DNA of 64,000 nucleotides from Hymenobacter sediminis (GTDB lineage: Bacteria; Bacteroidota; Bacteroidia; Cytophagales; Hymenobacteraceae). The notes beneath the pieces were generated by a model. That model made no database searches. It was not told the origin of the DNA and saw only the letters and a program-made list of their open reading frames with translations. Location: contig NZ_QKNS01000001.1 of the NCBI RefSeq assembly GCF_003231285.1, positions 496,001 through 560,000 on the forward strand, given 5' to 3'. The position numbers and the translations under genes were made by a program. Below, piece after piece: positions 25,980 through 35,261 of this stretch (positions within the stretch are counted from its first letter, which is position 1; the number at the start of each line of letters is the position of its first letter).

Positions 25980-27236
25980 GTGCTACACTTTGCCTGCCGC
26001 CGCGCGGCCTATATCGGCTTACTGCTGCTTCAGCCTGCTACCCTCCGTGCCCAAACCCCACTAACCCCAGTTCAGTACGAGCAGGATTTCACGTATTTCT
26101 GGACGACCATCAGTGAAAACTACTGCTACTTTGATAAGAAGCAGACGGATTGGGCCAAGGTGCGCACCCTCTACGCGGCCCAGCTGCCAGGCATCACTAC
26201 CAAGGCGCAGTTCATCCGCCTGCTGGAAAATGCCCTTAATGAACTCTACGACAACCACGCTTCCCTCTCTACCAACCTCCCCGATTCGCGCCGCCTGCTC
26301 CCTTCTGGCTCCGATGTGTGGGCGCAGTTCCAGCAGGGCAAACCAGTGGTGGTAGCAGTTCGGGCCGGTTTCGGGGCCGAGCGGGTAGGGGTGCGGCCGG
26401 GAATGGAAATCGTGGCGGTGAATGAAGTGCCCATTGCCCAGGCCCTACCCCCGCTGCTACCCCTAACCCTAAAAACTCCAGACGAGGCAGCTCGAGAAGT
26501 CGCCCTCAACCAGGCCCTGGCCGGCACCCACAATACTTCGCGCAAGCTAACAGTGCGGAGCCAGGGCCGCACGCTAACTTTCTACCCTGACAAGCCAACT
26601 GCGCAGCTCGAGAACATTCGCTACCCGCGCCTGCTGGAAAGCCGGCAGTTGGGCACCATTGGCTATATCCGAATTAATAACAGCCTAGGAAATAACGGCC
26701 TTATAGCAGCCTTCGACAGCACCCTCGATGCTCTGTCTGCTACCTCTGGCCTAATCTTGGATCTGCGCGAAACGCCCAACGGCGGCAACTCCACGGTGGG
26801 ACGCGCTATCCTCGGCCGGTTCACTACTAAAGAGCAGTTCTACCAACGCCACGAGCTAACAGCCGAAGAGCAGCGGTATGGCATTAAGCGCAGCTGGGTC
26901 GAGCTGGTATCGCCGCGGCCACGGCCCTACACCCGGCCGCTGGTGATACTGGTAGGCCGCTGGACTAGTAGCATGGGCGAAGGAACTACCGTTGGATTTG
27001 ATGCCTTGCAGTGGGCTACCATTATGGGCACTGAAATGGCGCGCCTTAACGGTGGTATTGGTTCCTATAAGCTGCCAAACTCAGGTATCGGCTTTGCTAT
27101 TCCCTTCGAGCGTCTCTATCACATAAACGGCACGCCTCGCGAGAATTTTGTGCCTGCTCAGCGCATTCCCCTATCAGAAGAGAGCAGGGATATTACCTTG
27201 GAAAAAGCGCTGGAGCTGTTAAAGGCGGCTAAATGA
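25980..27236 (+). CDS. S41-family peptidase, exported
   Basis: A 418-residue C-terminal-processing-type peptidase. The only suitable start is GTG at 25980, followed by a signal sequence (IGLLLLQPATLRAQ). Residues about 120-185 hold a PDZ-like module (RVGVRPGMEIVAVNEVPI), then the catalytic domain GTIGYIRINNSLGNN, LILDLRETPNGGNS and VGRWTSSMGEG, where Ser of SSMGE is the predicted nucleophile. It probably acts in the periplasm. It ends at a hairpin shared with the convergent tonB-like gene. Confidence 0.88.
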   Translation: MLHFACRRAAYIGLLLLQPATLRAQTPLTPVQYEQDFTYFWTTISENYCYFDKKQTDWAKVRTLYAAQLPGITTKAQFIRLLENALNELYDNHASLSTNLPDSRRLLPSGSDVWAQFQQGKPVVVAVRAGFGAERVGVRPGMEIVAVNEVPIAQALPPLLPLTLKTPDEAAREVALNQALAGTHNTSRKLTVRSQGRTLTFYPDKPTAQLENIRYPRLLESRQLGTIGYIRINNSLGNNGLIAAFDSTLDALSATSGLILDLRETPNGGNSTVGRAILGRFTTKEQFYQRHELTAEEQRYGIKRSWVELVSPRPRPYTRPLVILVGRWTSSMGEGTTVGFDALQWATIMGTEMARLNGGIGSYKLPNSGIGFAIPFERLYHINGTPRENFVPAQRIPLSEESRDITLEKALELLKAAK

Positions 27237-27268
27237 GTTACCCCCAGGAGCTTCCAATAGCACAAAAT

Positions 27269-27312
27269 ATACCCGGCTGAAGCTATCAGGTCCAAGAGCT
27301 TCAGCCGGGTAT
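27269..27312. terminator. Hairpin terminator between convergent genes
   Basis: ATACCCGGCTGAAGCT, 12-base loop, complementary arm ending in GGGTAT, 33 bases after the S41 stop. Confidence 0.75.
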
Positions 27313-27388
27313 GCAGATGGTAGCAGAAGTAACGGGCTACGAGTCGAGCAGGGGAGTGCTTACCCAGCCTGTTCTTAACGCGAGGGGC

Positions 27389-28081
27389 CTATTGCTTGTA
27401 GAGGAACGGAACCGGAATAGTGCGGGCCACCCGCACGGGTTTGCCACCTTCTTTGCCCGGAGTCCACCAGGGCATAATCCGGACCAGGCGGAGGGCTTCT
27501 TCGTCGAGGCCACCGCCGCAGCCTTTTATCACGCGGGCATCGGTGATGCGGCCCTGCTCATCCACCACGAAGCTTACGTACACGGTACCCGATATACGCC
27601 GGGCTAGGGCTTCTTTGGGAAACACTGCGTTCTGCCTGATGAAGGCACTGTAGGCCGCGTCGCCGCCGGGGAAGGCAGGTAGCTCCTCGGAGTGGTTCAG
27701 CACTTCCGGCTGGACTGAGGAGGTAGCGGTGGAGAGGGAGCTGGTGACGGGGTACATTTTCACCATCAGCGGCTCGCCGGCCACTACTTCCAGGTTTTGG
27801 TCGCGGTAGCCCTGGTAGCGGAAAAGCAGCACTGATTTGTCGTTGGTGAGCTGCAGCAGAAACTCGCCGGAAGAGTTGGTGCTGGTAGCTTGAGTAGAGC
27901 CCTGCACACCCACTACCACGCCCGGCAAGGGCACGCCGGCATCGGTGGTTACGCGGCCCGCTACCATAGTAGCAATTGGGCGGCTAGCAGGAGCTGCCGC
28001 CACGGCCGGAAAATTTCCTCCGGAGGGCATGGCGGCGTTTGGGGTTGGGGCGGCGGATAAGGAAAGTAGAAGTAGGAGCAT
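27389..28081 (-). CDS. TonB-family energy transducer with carboxypeptidase-regulatory domain
   Basis: A 230-residue envelope protein. A hydrophobic start (MLLLLLSLSAAP) is followed by a CarboxypepD_reg-like beta domain (AGRVTTDAGVPLPGVVVGVQGST...FLFRYQGY-type strand), then a TonB C-terminal domain: FPKEALARRISGTVYVSFVVDEQGRITDARVIKGCGGGLDEEALRLVRIMPWWTPG. This fused layout is common in Bacteroidota, where it may link signalling or outer-membrane receptors rather than simple uptake. The ATG at 28081 was chosen for the signal; the frame is open for 34 codons further. Confidence 0.85.
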   Translation of the reverse strand: MLLLLLSLSAAPTPNAAMPSGGNFPAVAAAPASRPIATMVAGRVTTDAGVPLPGVVVGVQGSTQATSTNSSGEFLLQLTNDKSVLLFRYQGYRDQNLEVVAGEPLMVKMYPVTSSLSTATSSVQPEVLNHSEELPAFPGGDAAYSAFIRQNAVFPKEALARRISGTVYVSFVVDEQGRITDARVIKGCGGGLDEEALRLVRIMPWWTPGKEGGKPVRVARTIPVPFLYKQ

Positions 28082-28779
28082 AAATGTGGGAATTGGTAGA
28101 GGCACAGGAGCAAATGGGCCCAGGCCGGCTTGCGGCGGGCAGAGAGGTAGGCAAGGCTGGGCGCGTACCTGGGGAGTATGCAAACCAGATTAGGCTTACC
28201 TAGAAGAACAGCAGGAAATGAACTACCAAGCCAGCCGCTACCACCAGGAAAGCGTGGCGCTGGCAGGCTCAGAGAGTCCAAACCGATGCTGAATAAAGCA
28301 GCCGACTTCTGGGGAAAGTGCAGGCTGCGCTAGCAGGAAGGTATGCGGGGAACAGAAGCAAATAAAAGAATTTTCCTATAAAGACGGATAACTATTTTTT
28401 GTCTTAAGTGTCTAGTAATATGCCGACTATGCAGAATGCCTGCCTAGCTTAATAGAGGACGCATAAACCATAGGGCTAGGGGAGCACTCACTAGGTGATA
28501 AGCGCAAAAGCCAAAAACGTATCAGCAAGTGCTCATGGCCGTTTTTGAAGCTCATCGCACCCAACAGACACTCTGCATAGAGGCTGAAATTTGCTCCGGA
28601 TAATAGGGTAGTCTCTGAAAACCCTTGCCTGTTCACGGCTCTGATATATACCCCACGGCCCCTGGTGCAGCAGAAGCGGCCGCGCAAAGGGTTTGAGAAA
28701 CCAGAGGGGGTAGGAGTTCTGTACAGAAAAGGCCCTGCGCAGCTTGGATGCGGCTTGTGGGCGGTTTTATCTTTCGCTA
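28082..28779. other. Long intergenic region without a supported gene
   Basis: About 700 bases between divergent genes. An 86-codon open frame on the minus strand (28427-28687) has no recognisable features. A weak hairpin AAAAACG...CGTTTTT sits at 28515-28551. The stretch is less GC-rich than the genes and could be the remains of a decayed gene, but I see no homology to anything in the window. Confidence 0.4.
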
Positions 28780-29214
28780 ATGAAGAAGCTGATGCGCGGT
28801 ACGCTGCTCGGGGCAGGACTTTGCTTGCCTATGCTTGCCTATGCCGGCGAGCAGGAAGAAAAGTACGTGTTCCTGCTAGTAGGGGGGCTGGGAGGCGTAC
28901 TGGTGGGTGCTGGGCTCTATGGCATTCTGATGGTGCTGGCCGCCATGTTTGTGCGGCGGCGGGGGGTAGTGCTAACCGCTTTCGGGCTGTGCGTAGCCTT
29001 CCTGGCATATATGCAGTTCACTTCCTTTCGCATTCTGCGCGTAGCCGTGGGGCTGGGGCAGCGGCTGGGGCTGGCTCCCGTTGCCTTCCCCCTGGATGTA
29101 GTGCTGGTAGTGGGGCTGTTGCTGATGGTGGTGTTTGGGCTGGTGGTGTTTCGGCTGGCCCTGCGGATGTGGAAGCGGCGGCATGCCCAGCGCCGGCGGC
29201 AGGCGGAGGGGTAG
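28780..29214 (+). CDS. Small integral membrane protein, unknown function
   Basis: A 144-residue protein with an N-terminal signal-like helix (LLGAGLCLPMLAYA) and three further hydrophobic segments (VFLLVGGLGGVLVGAGLYGILMVLAAMFV, VLTAFGLCVAFLAYM, VVLVVGLLLMVVFGLVVFRLAL), ending in a very basic tail (RMWKRRHAQRRRQ) that should lie in the cytoplasm. The ATG at 28780 begins MKKLMRG; an ATG 36 bases upstream is possible. I do not recognise the family. Confidence 0.72.
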   Translation: MKKLMRGTLLGAGLCLPMLAYAGEQEEKYVFLLVGGLGGVLVGAGLYGILMVLAAMFVRRRGVVLTAFGLCVAFLAYMQFTSFRILRVAVGLGQRLGLAPVAFPLDVVLVVGLLLMVVFGLVVFRLALRMWKRRHAQRRRQAEG

Positions 29215-29230
29215 GCAGCGGGCATAGAAA

Positions 29231-29256
29231 AAGGGCAGCCAAGCTTGGCTGCCCTT
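29231..29256. terminator. 26-bp perfect palindrome between convergent genes
   Basis: AAGGGCAGCCAAGCTTGGCTGCCCTT: perfect 13-base arms, no loop spacing, with an A run before it. Placed 17 bases after one stop and 23 before the other. Confidence 0.7.
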
Positions 29257-29278
29257 CCCCTGAACATGACGCGACAAC

Positions 29279-29656
29279 TTAGTAAGCCAAGGCAGGCTCA
29301 GCCTTGGGGTCGGGGCCATATTGGTTGGGGCCGGCAGTGCCCTCGGTGCACAGCAGCACCAGCAGCCAAATACCGCCTACTACCGGCACAAAACCGATTA
29401 AGAACCACCAGCCGGTTTTGTTCTGGTCGTGGAGGCGGCGCACCACTACCGACAGGCTGGGTACTATAATAGCCAGAGTATAAAGAATGTAGAGAGGGCT
29501 GAAGCTCAGGAGCCCGGTAGCCATTATCGCGCCATCCACCATCAGGATGGCCACGGCGAAGATGATATTAAACAACACAAACATCCAGTACTCCTTGCGC
29601 CGGGCACGGCCCTGAAATACGGCGTAGTTTCGTAGTACGTGTAAAAAGTAATTCAT
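29279..29656 (-). CDS. DUF805 inner-membrane protein
   Basis: A 125-residue protein with four hydrophobic segments. YAVFQGRARRKEYWMFVLFN at the start and VVVRRLHDQNKTGWWFLIGFVPVVGGIWLLVLLCTEGTAGPNQYGPDP at the end are the complete DUF805 signature. The family is widespread and of unknown function. The ATG at 29656 is the only sensible start. Confidence 0.93.
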   Translation of the reverse strand: MNYFLHVLRNYAVFQGRARRKEYWMFVLFNIIFAVAILMVDGAIMATGLLSFSPLYILYTLAIIVPSLSVVVRRLHDQNKTGWWFLIGFVPVVGGIWLLVLLCTEGTAGPNQYGPDPKAEPALAY

Positions 29657-29970
29657 GCACTATTGAGGTTGAAAGCTCCCTACTCGTGAGGCTTTTCGGC
29701 TACGCCCCGTTTTTTTCGGTGGGTTCTGGGCTCCACCAAGGCCCGATGCAGCGTGGCGCGGCTTCTTGAAGCCTGCGTACCGGTGCCCGCATCGTTCCCC
29801 GAGGCAATATAGCGGTAACCTGATATAAGTACCATCATCCTCTGTTTATTATAACGTTACTCGTTCGGCTTAGCGGGCCAAGAACAACAAACCCCTTGGT
29901 CGAAACTCTTCAATAGAGTTTCAGCCAAGGGGTTTCGTAATGCAAGAGAGGGTAGGAAAGCCAAGCCGGG
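29657..29970. other. Intergenic region with terminator
   Basis: About 310 bases between the DUF805 start and the end of the next minus-strand gene. Apart from the hairpin at 29889-29935 and an A/T-rich stretch near 29820-29860 that may hold the DUF805 promoter, nothing is recognisable. Confidence 0.5.
29889..29935. terminator. Terminator hairpin
   Basis: AAACCCCTTGG and AAACTCT pair with AGAGTTT and CCAAGGGGTTT around a 5-base loop, 36 bases beyond the stop of the minus-strand gene at 29971. Confidence 0.75.
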
Positions 29971-31074
29971 CTATGGCTGCGGCAACGTCATTTTCAAAAT
30001 CCGGTAAGGCTCGGTGCGCTCCTTGCGCGGAATGTGAAGCTGCGAGGTAGTGACGTAGAGCGAGTTGTCGGGGCCTACCGAGAAGCTGTCGGGCCACTTG
30101 AGCTGGTTGTCCTGGGCTACCAGCTGCAACTCGCCGGAGGGAGTAATGCGCGTAACGGCGTTATTCTGGATATCGGTGAGGTAGAGGTTGCCGGCCGGGT
30201 CGAAGATCATGCCATCGGGCGGGTTGGTATTGCCGAGCAACTCAATGCGCTGGGGCAGTTGGGTTGGCGGCAGATTCTCGTCGCGCAGGTACTGAGTAGC
30301 AATGCGGTATAGGGGCCGGCCGGTTAGGGCGTGGTAGTAGAGGTAGGCGCGGTCGGGCGACAGGGCAATACCATCGGAATCAATGGAAGGCAGCTCGCCG
30401 CTGGCGTTGCGCCACACCCGGCCTTCTACCGTCAGAATCAGGTTTTCCGATTTAGTGGACGGGTGGTTGCCTAGCAGGCGGCGGGCCTTTTTCGTGGCCA
30501 GGTTCACCACAATCAGCGCCCCCGCTCCAGAGTCGGTGATATAGGCAAAGTTGTTTTGGGTATCCACGCGCACATCGTTGAGGTAGCTGGTGGGGAAGGC
30601 CACCGTTTCATCGAAATCGAAGCGCTGCACCAGCTGGCGGGTGGTCGGATCGAACTTGAGCAGCTTCGCCCCGCCGGGCACTACCCCCTGCATTTTAGGC
30701 GAAGCGGCATCGAGCACCCACAAAAAGTTATTGGCATCAACATAGACACTCTGCACGCACACAAAGCGGTTCTGGGGCGGCAGCGTCCGGTTCCAGGTGT
30801 TCCACTCGGCGTCGGGGAAGGGGGTAGCCTGGGTGCCGCTCACCTCCGCCACCGAATACGGAATGGTGTCGGTTTCCATGCGCGGAAAGTTGGCAAACAC
30901 CCGCCCCTGTTGGGTCACGGCTACACCTGTCCATTGCACGGTGGAGGTAGCCACGGGGGCCAGGGCCAGGTTGAGGTTGGTCAGGGTCGGCGCGGCTACA
31001 TCGTCGTCGTCGTTGCTGGTGCAGCCGCCTAGTAGCAGAAGCGCGGCCAGGCCAGTGGTAAGTAGTTGTTTCAT
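29971..31074 (-). CDS. Yellow/major royal jelly-type beta-propeller lipoprotein, second copy
   Basis: A 367-residue protein; the ATG at 31074 gives a lipoprotein signal ending in LLLLGGC, followed by an Asp-rich spacer. It shares blade motifs with the protein at 4213-5412: GVAVTQQGRVFANFPR, LWVLDAASPKMQGVVPGGAKLLKFDP, SYLNDVRVDTQNNFAYITDSG, DGIALSPDRAYLYYHALTG and WPDSFSVGPDNSLYVTTS. The propeller family binds or converts small molecules; the substrate is unknown. The two paralogues are on opposite strands 25 kb apart and have diverged well beyond recent duplication. Confidence 0.87.
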   Translation of the reverse strand: MKQLLTTGLAALLLLGGCTSNDDDDVAAPTLTNLNLALAPVATSTVQWTGVAVTQQGRVFANFPRMETDTIPYSVAEVSGTQATPFPDAEWNTWNRTLPPQNRFVCVQSVYVDANNFLWVLDAASPKMQGVVPGGAKLLKFDPTTRQLVQRFDFDETVAFPTSYLNDVRVDTQNNFAYITDSGAGALIVVNLATKKARRLLGNHPSTKSENLILTVEGRVWRNASGELPSIDSDGIALSPDRAYLYYHALTGRPLYRIATQYLRDENLPPTQLPQRIELLGNTNPPDGMIFDPAGNLYLTDIQNNAVTRITPSGELQLVAQDNQLKWPDSFSVGPDNSLYVTTSQLHIPRKERTEPYRILKMTLPQP

Positions 31075-31362
31075 AGTGGGGTAGTAGAAAGAGGTAGGGC
31101 AAAAGCGCACAAAGCACTTGGCTGTCCTTACGGCCCCGATTAGCCTCTGGCTACTCCAAGCCCAGCTTTTGCCGCTTATTCAGCATTTATACGGAAGCCA
31201 ACTGGTACGAAATACGGAGTCCTCGGCGAAGGCTCTCCGCAAACCGCTAGGGCCTTTGGGCTGTTGTGCCGGCCTAGCACGGCGGTTTGCGGCTGTAGTA
31301 AGCTTCGCCCCGCCGTGTGCCGCCCGTTGGCATTCTATTTTAAAAGCTCCGTACTTACCCCT

Positions 31363-32490
31363 ATGCTTTCCGAACCCACCTACCTGGCGGCCCGCATGGT
31401 AGCCCCCATGATAGAAACGCACTTTGCCCGCCATCATGCCGCAGCCGCCGCGCAGGCCCTCACCGGCTTGGCCGAGCCTCCACCCATGCAGTGGGTAGAG
31501 GTTATTGTGGATGCTGCCTTCTGGGCTAGTCTGCGGCGGGAAGAAGGGCACCCGCCACGCATTTCCCTGACGTTGCTACGGCCTGAGCAGGCCGGCCAGC
31601 CAGTAGTATTCGGCAAGCGCCGCCTTACGCCCTATAATCTCCTGAAACTGGCCCCGGCCGTGGAGCAGCCTGGTATTCATCTGGGCGTGTGGTACGATGA
31701 GGAAGGACTATACGTGTGGGGCACAGCTACCGAAATTCCGCCTCTGTGCTTTGTGCTGGAGGTAGTGGAGCCCGGCTTGTTGGTAGTGAAACACCGCCGG
31801 GCCGATGGCTTCGGCAAATTTGTAAACGTAGCCATTCTGCGCGGCGACCAGCTCCAGCTGGTAGATGCCGAAAATGCCGCCGTGAACGACTGCCCAGCCC
31901 TGCAACTATTTCTGCCCAGCGAATCCTTGCCTACCGGCACTGGCGAAATAGACAATGTGCTGGTAGAGTTGGCCGCTTCTATGCGGGCCCACGGCCGCGG
32001 CGGACTGGTGCTGGTGGTGCCGCCCGGCTCCACGGCCTGGCAGGAATCTATTGTGCAGCCCATGACCTACCCCGTGCACCCAGCCTACACCGGCATTGCG
32101 CAGGTGCAGCAGGGCCTCTCGAAGCGGAAGTGGCTGGAGGAAATTCAGCGCAGCATTGGCATTGTGGGCGGCTTCACGGCCGTAGATGGGGCGACTATTA
32201 TCACCCGCGACTACCACCTGCTGGCCTTCGGGGCCAAGGTAGCCCGGGCCGAGTCCAGCGTACCCGTTGATAAAATGGTGCTAACCGAGCCCGTTGTGGA
32301 TAGCCCTGCTCGCTACCTGCACCCAGCTCAAAATGGCGGCACCCGCCACTTGGCTGCCGCGCAGTTCGTGCACGATCAGCGCGACGCCCTGGCCCTGGTG
32401 GCCTCACAGGATGGCTTCTTTACCTTGTTTGCCTGGTCGGTGACGCTGCAAATGGTACACGCCCACCGCATTGATGTGCTGCTGCTCTAG
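31363..32490 (+). CDS. Diadenylate-cyclase-like protein with N-terminal sensor region (DACNV type)
   Basis: A 375-residue soluble protein. The C-terminal part resembles DisA_N/DAC cyclases: VELAASMRAHGRGGLVLVVP, VDGATII (DGA at 275-277), LLAFGAKV and GGTRHLAAAQFVHDQRDALALVASQDG (326-352). Active cyclases have DGA and RHR; here the second reads RHL. The N-terminal 190 residues, with ISLTLLRPEQ, FGKRRLTPYNLLKLAPA and LYVWGTA, fit the DACNV sensor region described for this class. Synthesis or sensing of c-di-AMP is inferred, with activity uncertain because of the Leu. The ATG at 31363 follows a stretch with no family character. No partner gene is adjacent. Confidence 0.75.
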   Translation: MLSEPTYLAARMVAPMIETHFARHHAAAAAQALTGLAEPPPMQWVEVIVDAAFWASLRREEGHPPRISLTLLRPEQAGQPVVFGKRRLTPYNLLKLAPAVEQPGIHLGVWYDEEGLYVWGTATEIPPLCFVLEVVEPGLLVVKHRRADGFGKFVNVAILRGDQLQLVDAENAAVNDCPALQLFLPSESLPTGTGEIDNVLVELAASMRAHGRGGLVLVVPPGSTAWQESIVQPMTYPVHPAYTGIAQVQQGLSKRKWLEEIQRSIGIVGGFTAVDGATIITRDYHLLAFGAKVARAESSVPVDKMVLTEPVVDSPARYLHPAQNGGTRHLAAAQFVHDQRDALALVASQDGFFTLFAWSVTLQMVHAHRIDVLLL

Positions 32491-32585
32491 CCAAAGAGTA
32501 GAGCATTATACCAAGCTGGCCTAGGCATCAGGGGTAGGGAGATATCGTAGTATTTCAACGTCTCCCTACCCCCTTCGGATACGGC

Positions 32586-32635
32586 AACGCCCAGCGGCAG
32601 CAGCTTCTGGAATGGAAGCGCTGGCGCTGGGCGTT
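32586..32635. terminator. Hairpin terminator between convergent genes
   Basis: AACGCCCAGCG... pairs with ...CGCTGGGCGTT, continuing into an inner CAGC/GCTG and GCTTC/GAAGC stem. Confidence 0.7.
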
Positions 32636-32736
32636 TAGCATGTGCCTATCAGGAAAGCCTACCTCTGCAAAGCGCTTAAGCAGGGCTTGCGGCAGGCAAA
32701 GTATGTACCGGTAGCTGCATCCGGGCGCGGTTGTAG

Positions 32737-33195
32737 TTACACGGCCAAGCGCACGCGCACGGCGTTGGGTCCTTTCTGGCCCATCTCAATCTCAAAGGTC
32801 ACTTTGTTGTTCTCCTTTACCTGATTGATGAGGCCGTTGGCGTGCACGAAGATGCTTTCGCCGGTTTTCTGGTCTTTGATGAAGCCGTAGCCCTTCGACT
32901 CGTTGAAGAATGACACAGTGCCTTGGCGGATCAGGTCGGCGGGATCTTCCTCTTCCTGCTTGCGGGCGCCCAGCGTAATGTCCTCTATCTTGATTTCTTT
33001 CTTCTTGCGCGATGGATCGGGCGGGGTAGAGGTGATGTTGCCATCCTCATCTACGTAGGCAAGCATCTCGTCGAGGTTGCCGCCATTCTTCGCGTTGGCT
33101 TGGCGCTCTTCTTTGCGCTCAGCCTTATCCATGCGCTTTTTCAGGCGCTTCTTCTCATTTTCTTTCTTTCCAAAAGTGGCTTGTGATCTGGCCAT
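32737..33195 (-). CDS. Cold-shock domain protein with basic N-terminal extension
   Basis: A 152-residue RNA-binding protein. Residues 1-80 are highly charged (KKENEKKRLKKRMDKAERKEER) and include an acidic stretch; residues 88-152 are a cold-shock domain with RNP motifs GTVSFFNESKGYGFIKDQ and SIFVHANGLI. This extended form is typical of Bacteroidota. It probably binds single-stranded RNA and acts as a chaperone; no cold-shock leader element can be recognised in the 295 bases upstream. Confidence 0.93.
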   Translation of the reverse strand: MARSQATFGKKENEKKRLKKRMDKAERKEERQANAKNGGNLDEMLAYVDEDGNITSTPPDPSRKKKEIKIEDITLGARKQEEEDPADLIRQGTVSFFNESKGYGFIKDQKTGESIFVHANGLINQVKENNKVTFEIEMGQKGPNAVRVRLAV

Positions 33196-33490
33196 GGCCT
33201 ATTTATCGTTAGGGATGAAGTATTCAGTGATGCAGTGCGTACGGTAGTATCAGATAGAAATAGCGACGCAGCTACCCGGTGCCGGGACATGGGGTAGCAA
33301 CTAATAACTAGCAGCGCGACTAATAAATTTCATGTTGTAAGAAAAGGTATAGGTAATTCTGGATATACGACTCAATGAGATAGGATAAGCCGTTGAAACA
33401 TAAGAGGATCAGCCGCCGCGGGTCTGTTTGACGGGTATACGGCCTCTCAAATGCTAAGCAGCGGATACCGCTAAAAGCGGCTGAACAAGG

Positions 33491-34087
33491 CTACTCTGCT
33501 AATGCAGCTGCGGGTAGTAGCTCGGAGACTTCCCGCACCTCGCCGGGCTGCAAATCGGACAGGGTGATTTCACCGATGCGGACGCGTACTAGGCGTAGGG
33601 TGGGGAAACCCGCGGCGGCCGTCATTTTGCGCACCTGCCGAAACTTCCCCTCCGTCACGATAATAGACACCCAACTGGTAGGCCCGTGGCGGTCAGAGCG
33701 GATGCTGCGGCCCCGAGGGGGTAGGGCCGGTGCTTCCACGAGGCGACGTACTTGGCAAGGCAAAGTCTGGTAGCGCACGTCCCGCAGGCCGATTTCCACG
33801 CCTTCCTGCAGTTGGGCCACTGCCTCGTCAGTAATCAGGCCATCTACCTGCGCGTAGTACTCCTTCTCGATGTCTTTGCTGCGCACCTGAGCGCTGGTCT
33901 GGCCATCGGTGGTGAGCAGGAGCAAACCTTCGCTGTGCTCATCGAGGCGGCCTATGGCCATGGTGCCTACTGGAAAATCGTGCAGCTCGCCCAAAAAACG
34001 CTTCTTCCGCTGCTCCCGCTCAAACTCGCTGGTAAACTGGCTAAGGTAGCCGTAGGGTTTGTAGAGCAGGAAGTGGCGTTGGGGCAT
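33491..34087 (-). CDS. Pseudouridine synthase, RluE/RsuA family
   Basis: A 198-residue RNA-modifying enzyme without an S4 domain, as in RluE. The catalytic motif GRLDEHSEGLLLLT holds the essential Asp; FLLYKPYGYLSQFTSE at the start, EKEYYAQVDG and VTEGKFRQVRKMTAAAGFPTLRLVRVRIG are the family core. RluE modifies 23S rRNA in E. coli; the exact target here is not proven, so no symbol is given. Confidence 0.92.
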   Translation of the reverse strand: MPQRHFLLYKPYGYLSQFTSEFEREQRKKRFLGELHDFPVGTMAIGRLDEHSEGLLLLTTDGQTSAQVRSKDIEKEYYAQVDGLITDEAVAQLQEGVEIGLRDVRYQTLPCQVRRLVEAPALPPRGRSIRSDRHGPTSWVSIIVTEGKFRQVRKMTAAAGFPTLRLVRVRIGEITLSDLQPGEVREVSELLPAAALAE

Positions 34088-34227
34088 GTAGGCGGGGTAG
34101 GGGGCAGGAAACTGGGTGCAAAGCTAGGCACTAACGCGAAGCTTCCGTTACTGGTCCCCGAAATGGGGCAGACACCTTGAGTTTGCGTGAGAAAGAAAAG
34201 AGCCGTAAAACGGCGCTGCGGAAGCCA

Positions 34228-35073
34228 CTACGTGGTTTTATACAGATACCAACCGTGGCCCAGCGGTTTCATTACGATTACGCGGTCGGGGCTCATGGGC
34301 GGTACTTGCGTAACATCTGGCTGGTAGAGCAGGCCCACGGTGTTGTTAGTAACGCCTCCAATGATAAACTCCAGCCCGGCGGGCGAGCCCAAAGTTCGCT
34401 GCGTAACCCGACTGATGTACAAGGGCCGCAGCAGCGCCAGAACCTCCGCATCGGCGTTGGCGGCCTGCTCGCCGGACAGGGTTGAGTCGAGGGGAGCGGT
34501 GAAAAACTGGCGACTCTGAATCAGGCGCACCGCTTGTTGAAACTGGGGCTGATGGCGGTTGAAGTGTTCTACAATTTCCGCATCGGAGCCAATCCAGAGG
34601 CGGATGTTGCCGAGCATAAAGGCATGGCTGGCCTCGGGGTGTTTCTGGTTGTACTGCGTGATTTCAGCCGGAGGCATGTCGGCCAAGATCTTCAGCATAG
34701 GTGGCCCGAGCTGGGTCATGGCCAGGCTGCGCACCGCGGCCAGCTTCCAGGGAGTGGTAGCAGTAGCGGAGTCGCGACGAAAGTGCAGGTAAATGTCGCT
34801 GCGGCTCACCGAGTCGCGCAGCTCTACGGTTACCACAGCCGTGGCAGTGCCCTGGTGCAACAGTTGGCAATGACGCTGCAGGGTAGCCGGAATCTGCTGG
34901 CCTAAGCTTTGGCGGCGGGCCTGGCCGGCGGCTTCCCCGCTGAGGTAGTCGCGCATGTTGGGCCAGCCGGTTTTGGCTACAAACTGCTCGGCAATCTGCA
35001 GGGGCTGCAGCGGCACGGCGGCGCGCAGCAGCAAAGGCAAGCACCAGGCCAACAGCACAAGAATGTATTTCAT
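34228..35073 (-). CDS. Exported hypothetical protein
   Basis: A 281-residue protein with a signal peptide (ILVLLAWCLPLLLRAA). The remainder is mixed alpha/beta with no cysteine cluster and no motif I recognise; the segment LKILADMPPAEITQYNQKHPE and the C-terminal VIVMKPLGHGWYLYKTT stand out as likely conserved. The ATG at 35073 is preferred over a TTG one codon earlier. Location is probably periplasmic. Confidence 0.7.
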   Translation of the reverse strand: MKYILVLLAWCLPLLLRAAVPLQPLQIAEQFVAKTGWPNMRDYLSGEAAGQARRQSLGQQIPATLQRHCQLLHQGTATAVVTVELRDSVSRSDIYLHFRRDSATATTPWKLAAVRSLAMTQLGPPMLKILADMPPAEITQYNQKHPEASHAFMLGNIRLWIGSDAEIVEHFNRHQPQFQQAVRLIQSRQFFTAPLDSTLSGEQAANADAEVLALLRPLYISRVTQRTLGSPAGLEFIIGGVTNNTVGLLYQPDVTQVPPMSPDRVIVMKPLGHGWYLYKTT

Positions 35074-35261
35074 CAACAGGTTCGGCTATGCGTTGGGCCC
35101 ACCCGGGCCCGGCCGCCGAACCTCTAAGGTACGCAGAATGCCGGTGAAATTGAGTTGCATACGCTGGTAAATCAAGCGGATGGTCTGCTATTCCGGCCAA
35201 CACTGGAATCTGGATTATACCTATAACGCCACCTTGCGTTTCTACCCCTGCCGCCAGTTCT

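Noticed and set aside
28427..28687. 86-codon frame on the minus strand in the long spacer
   Set aside because: No signal, membrane segment or known motif; the translation looks random and the region has no clear promoter or stop context.
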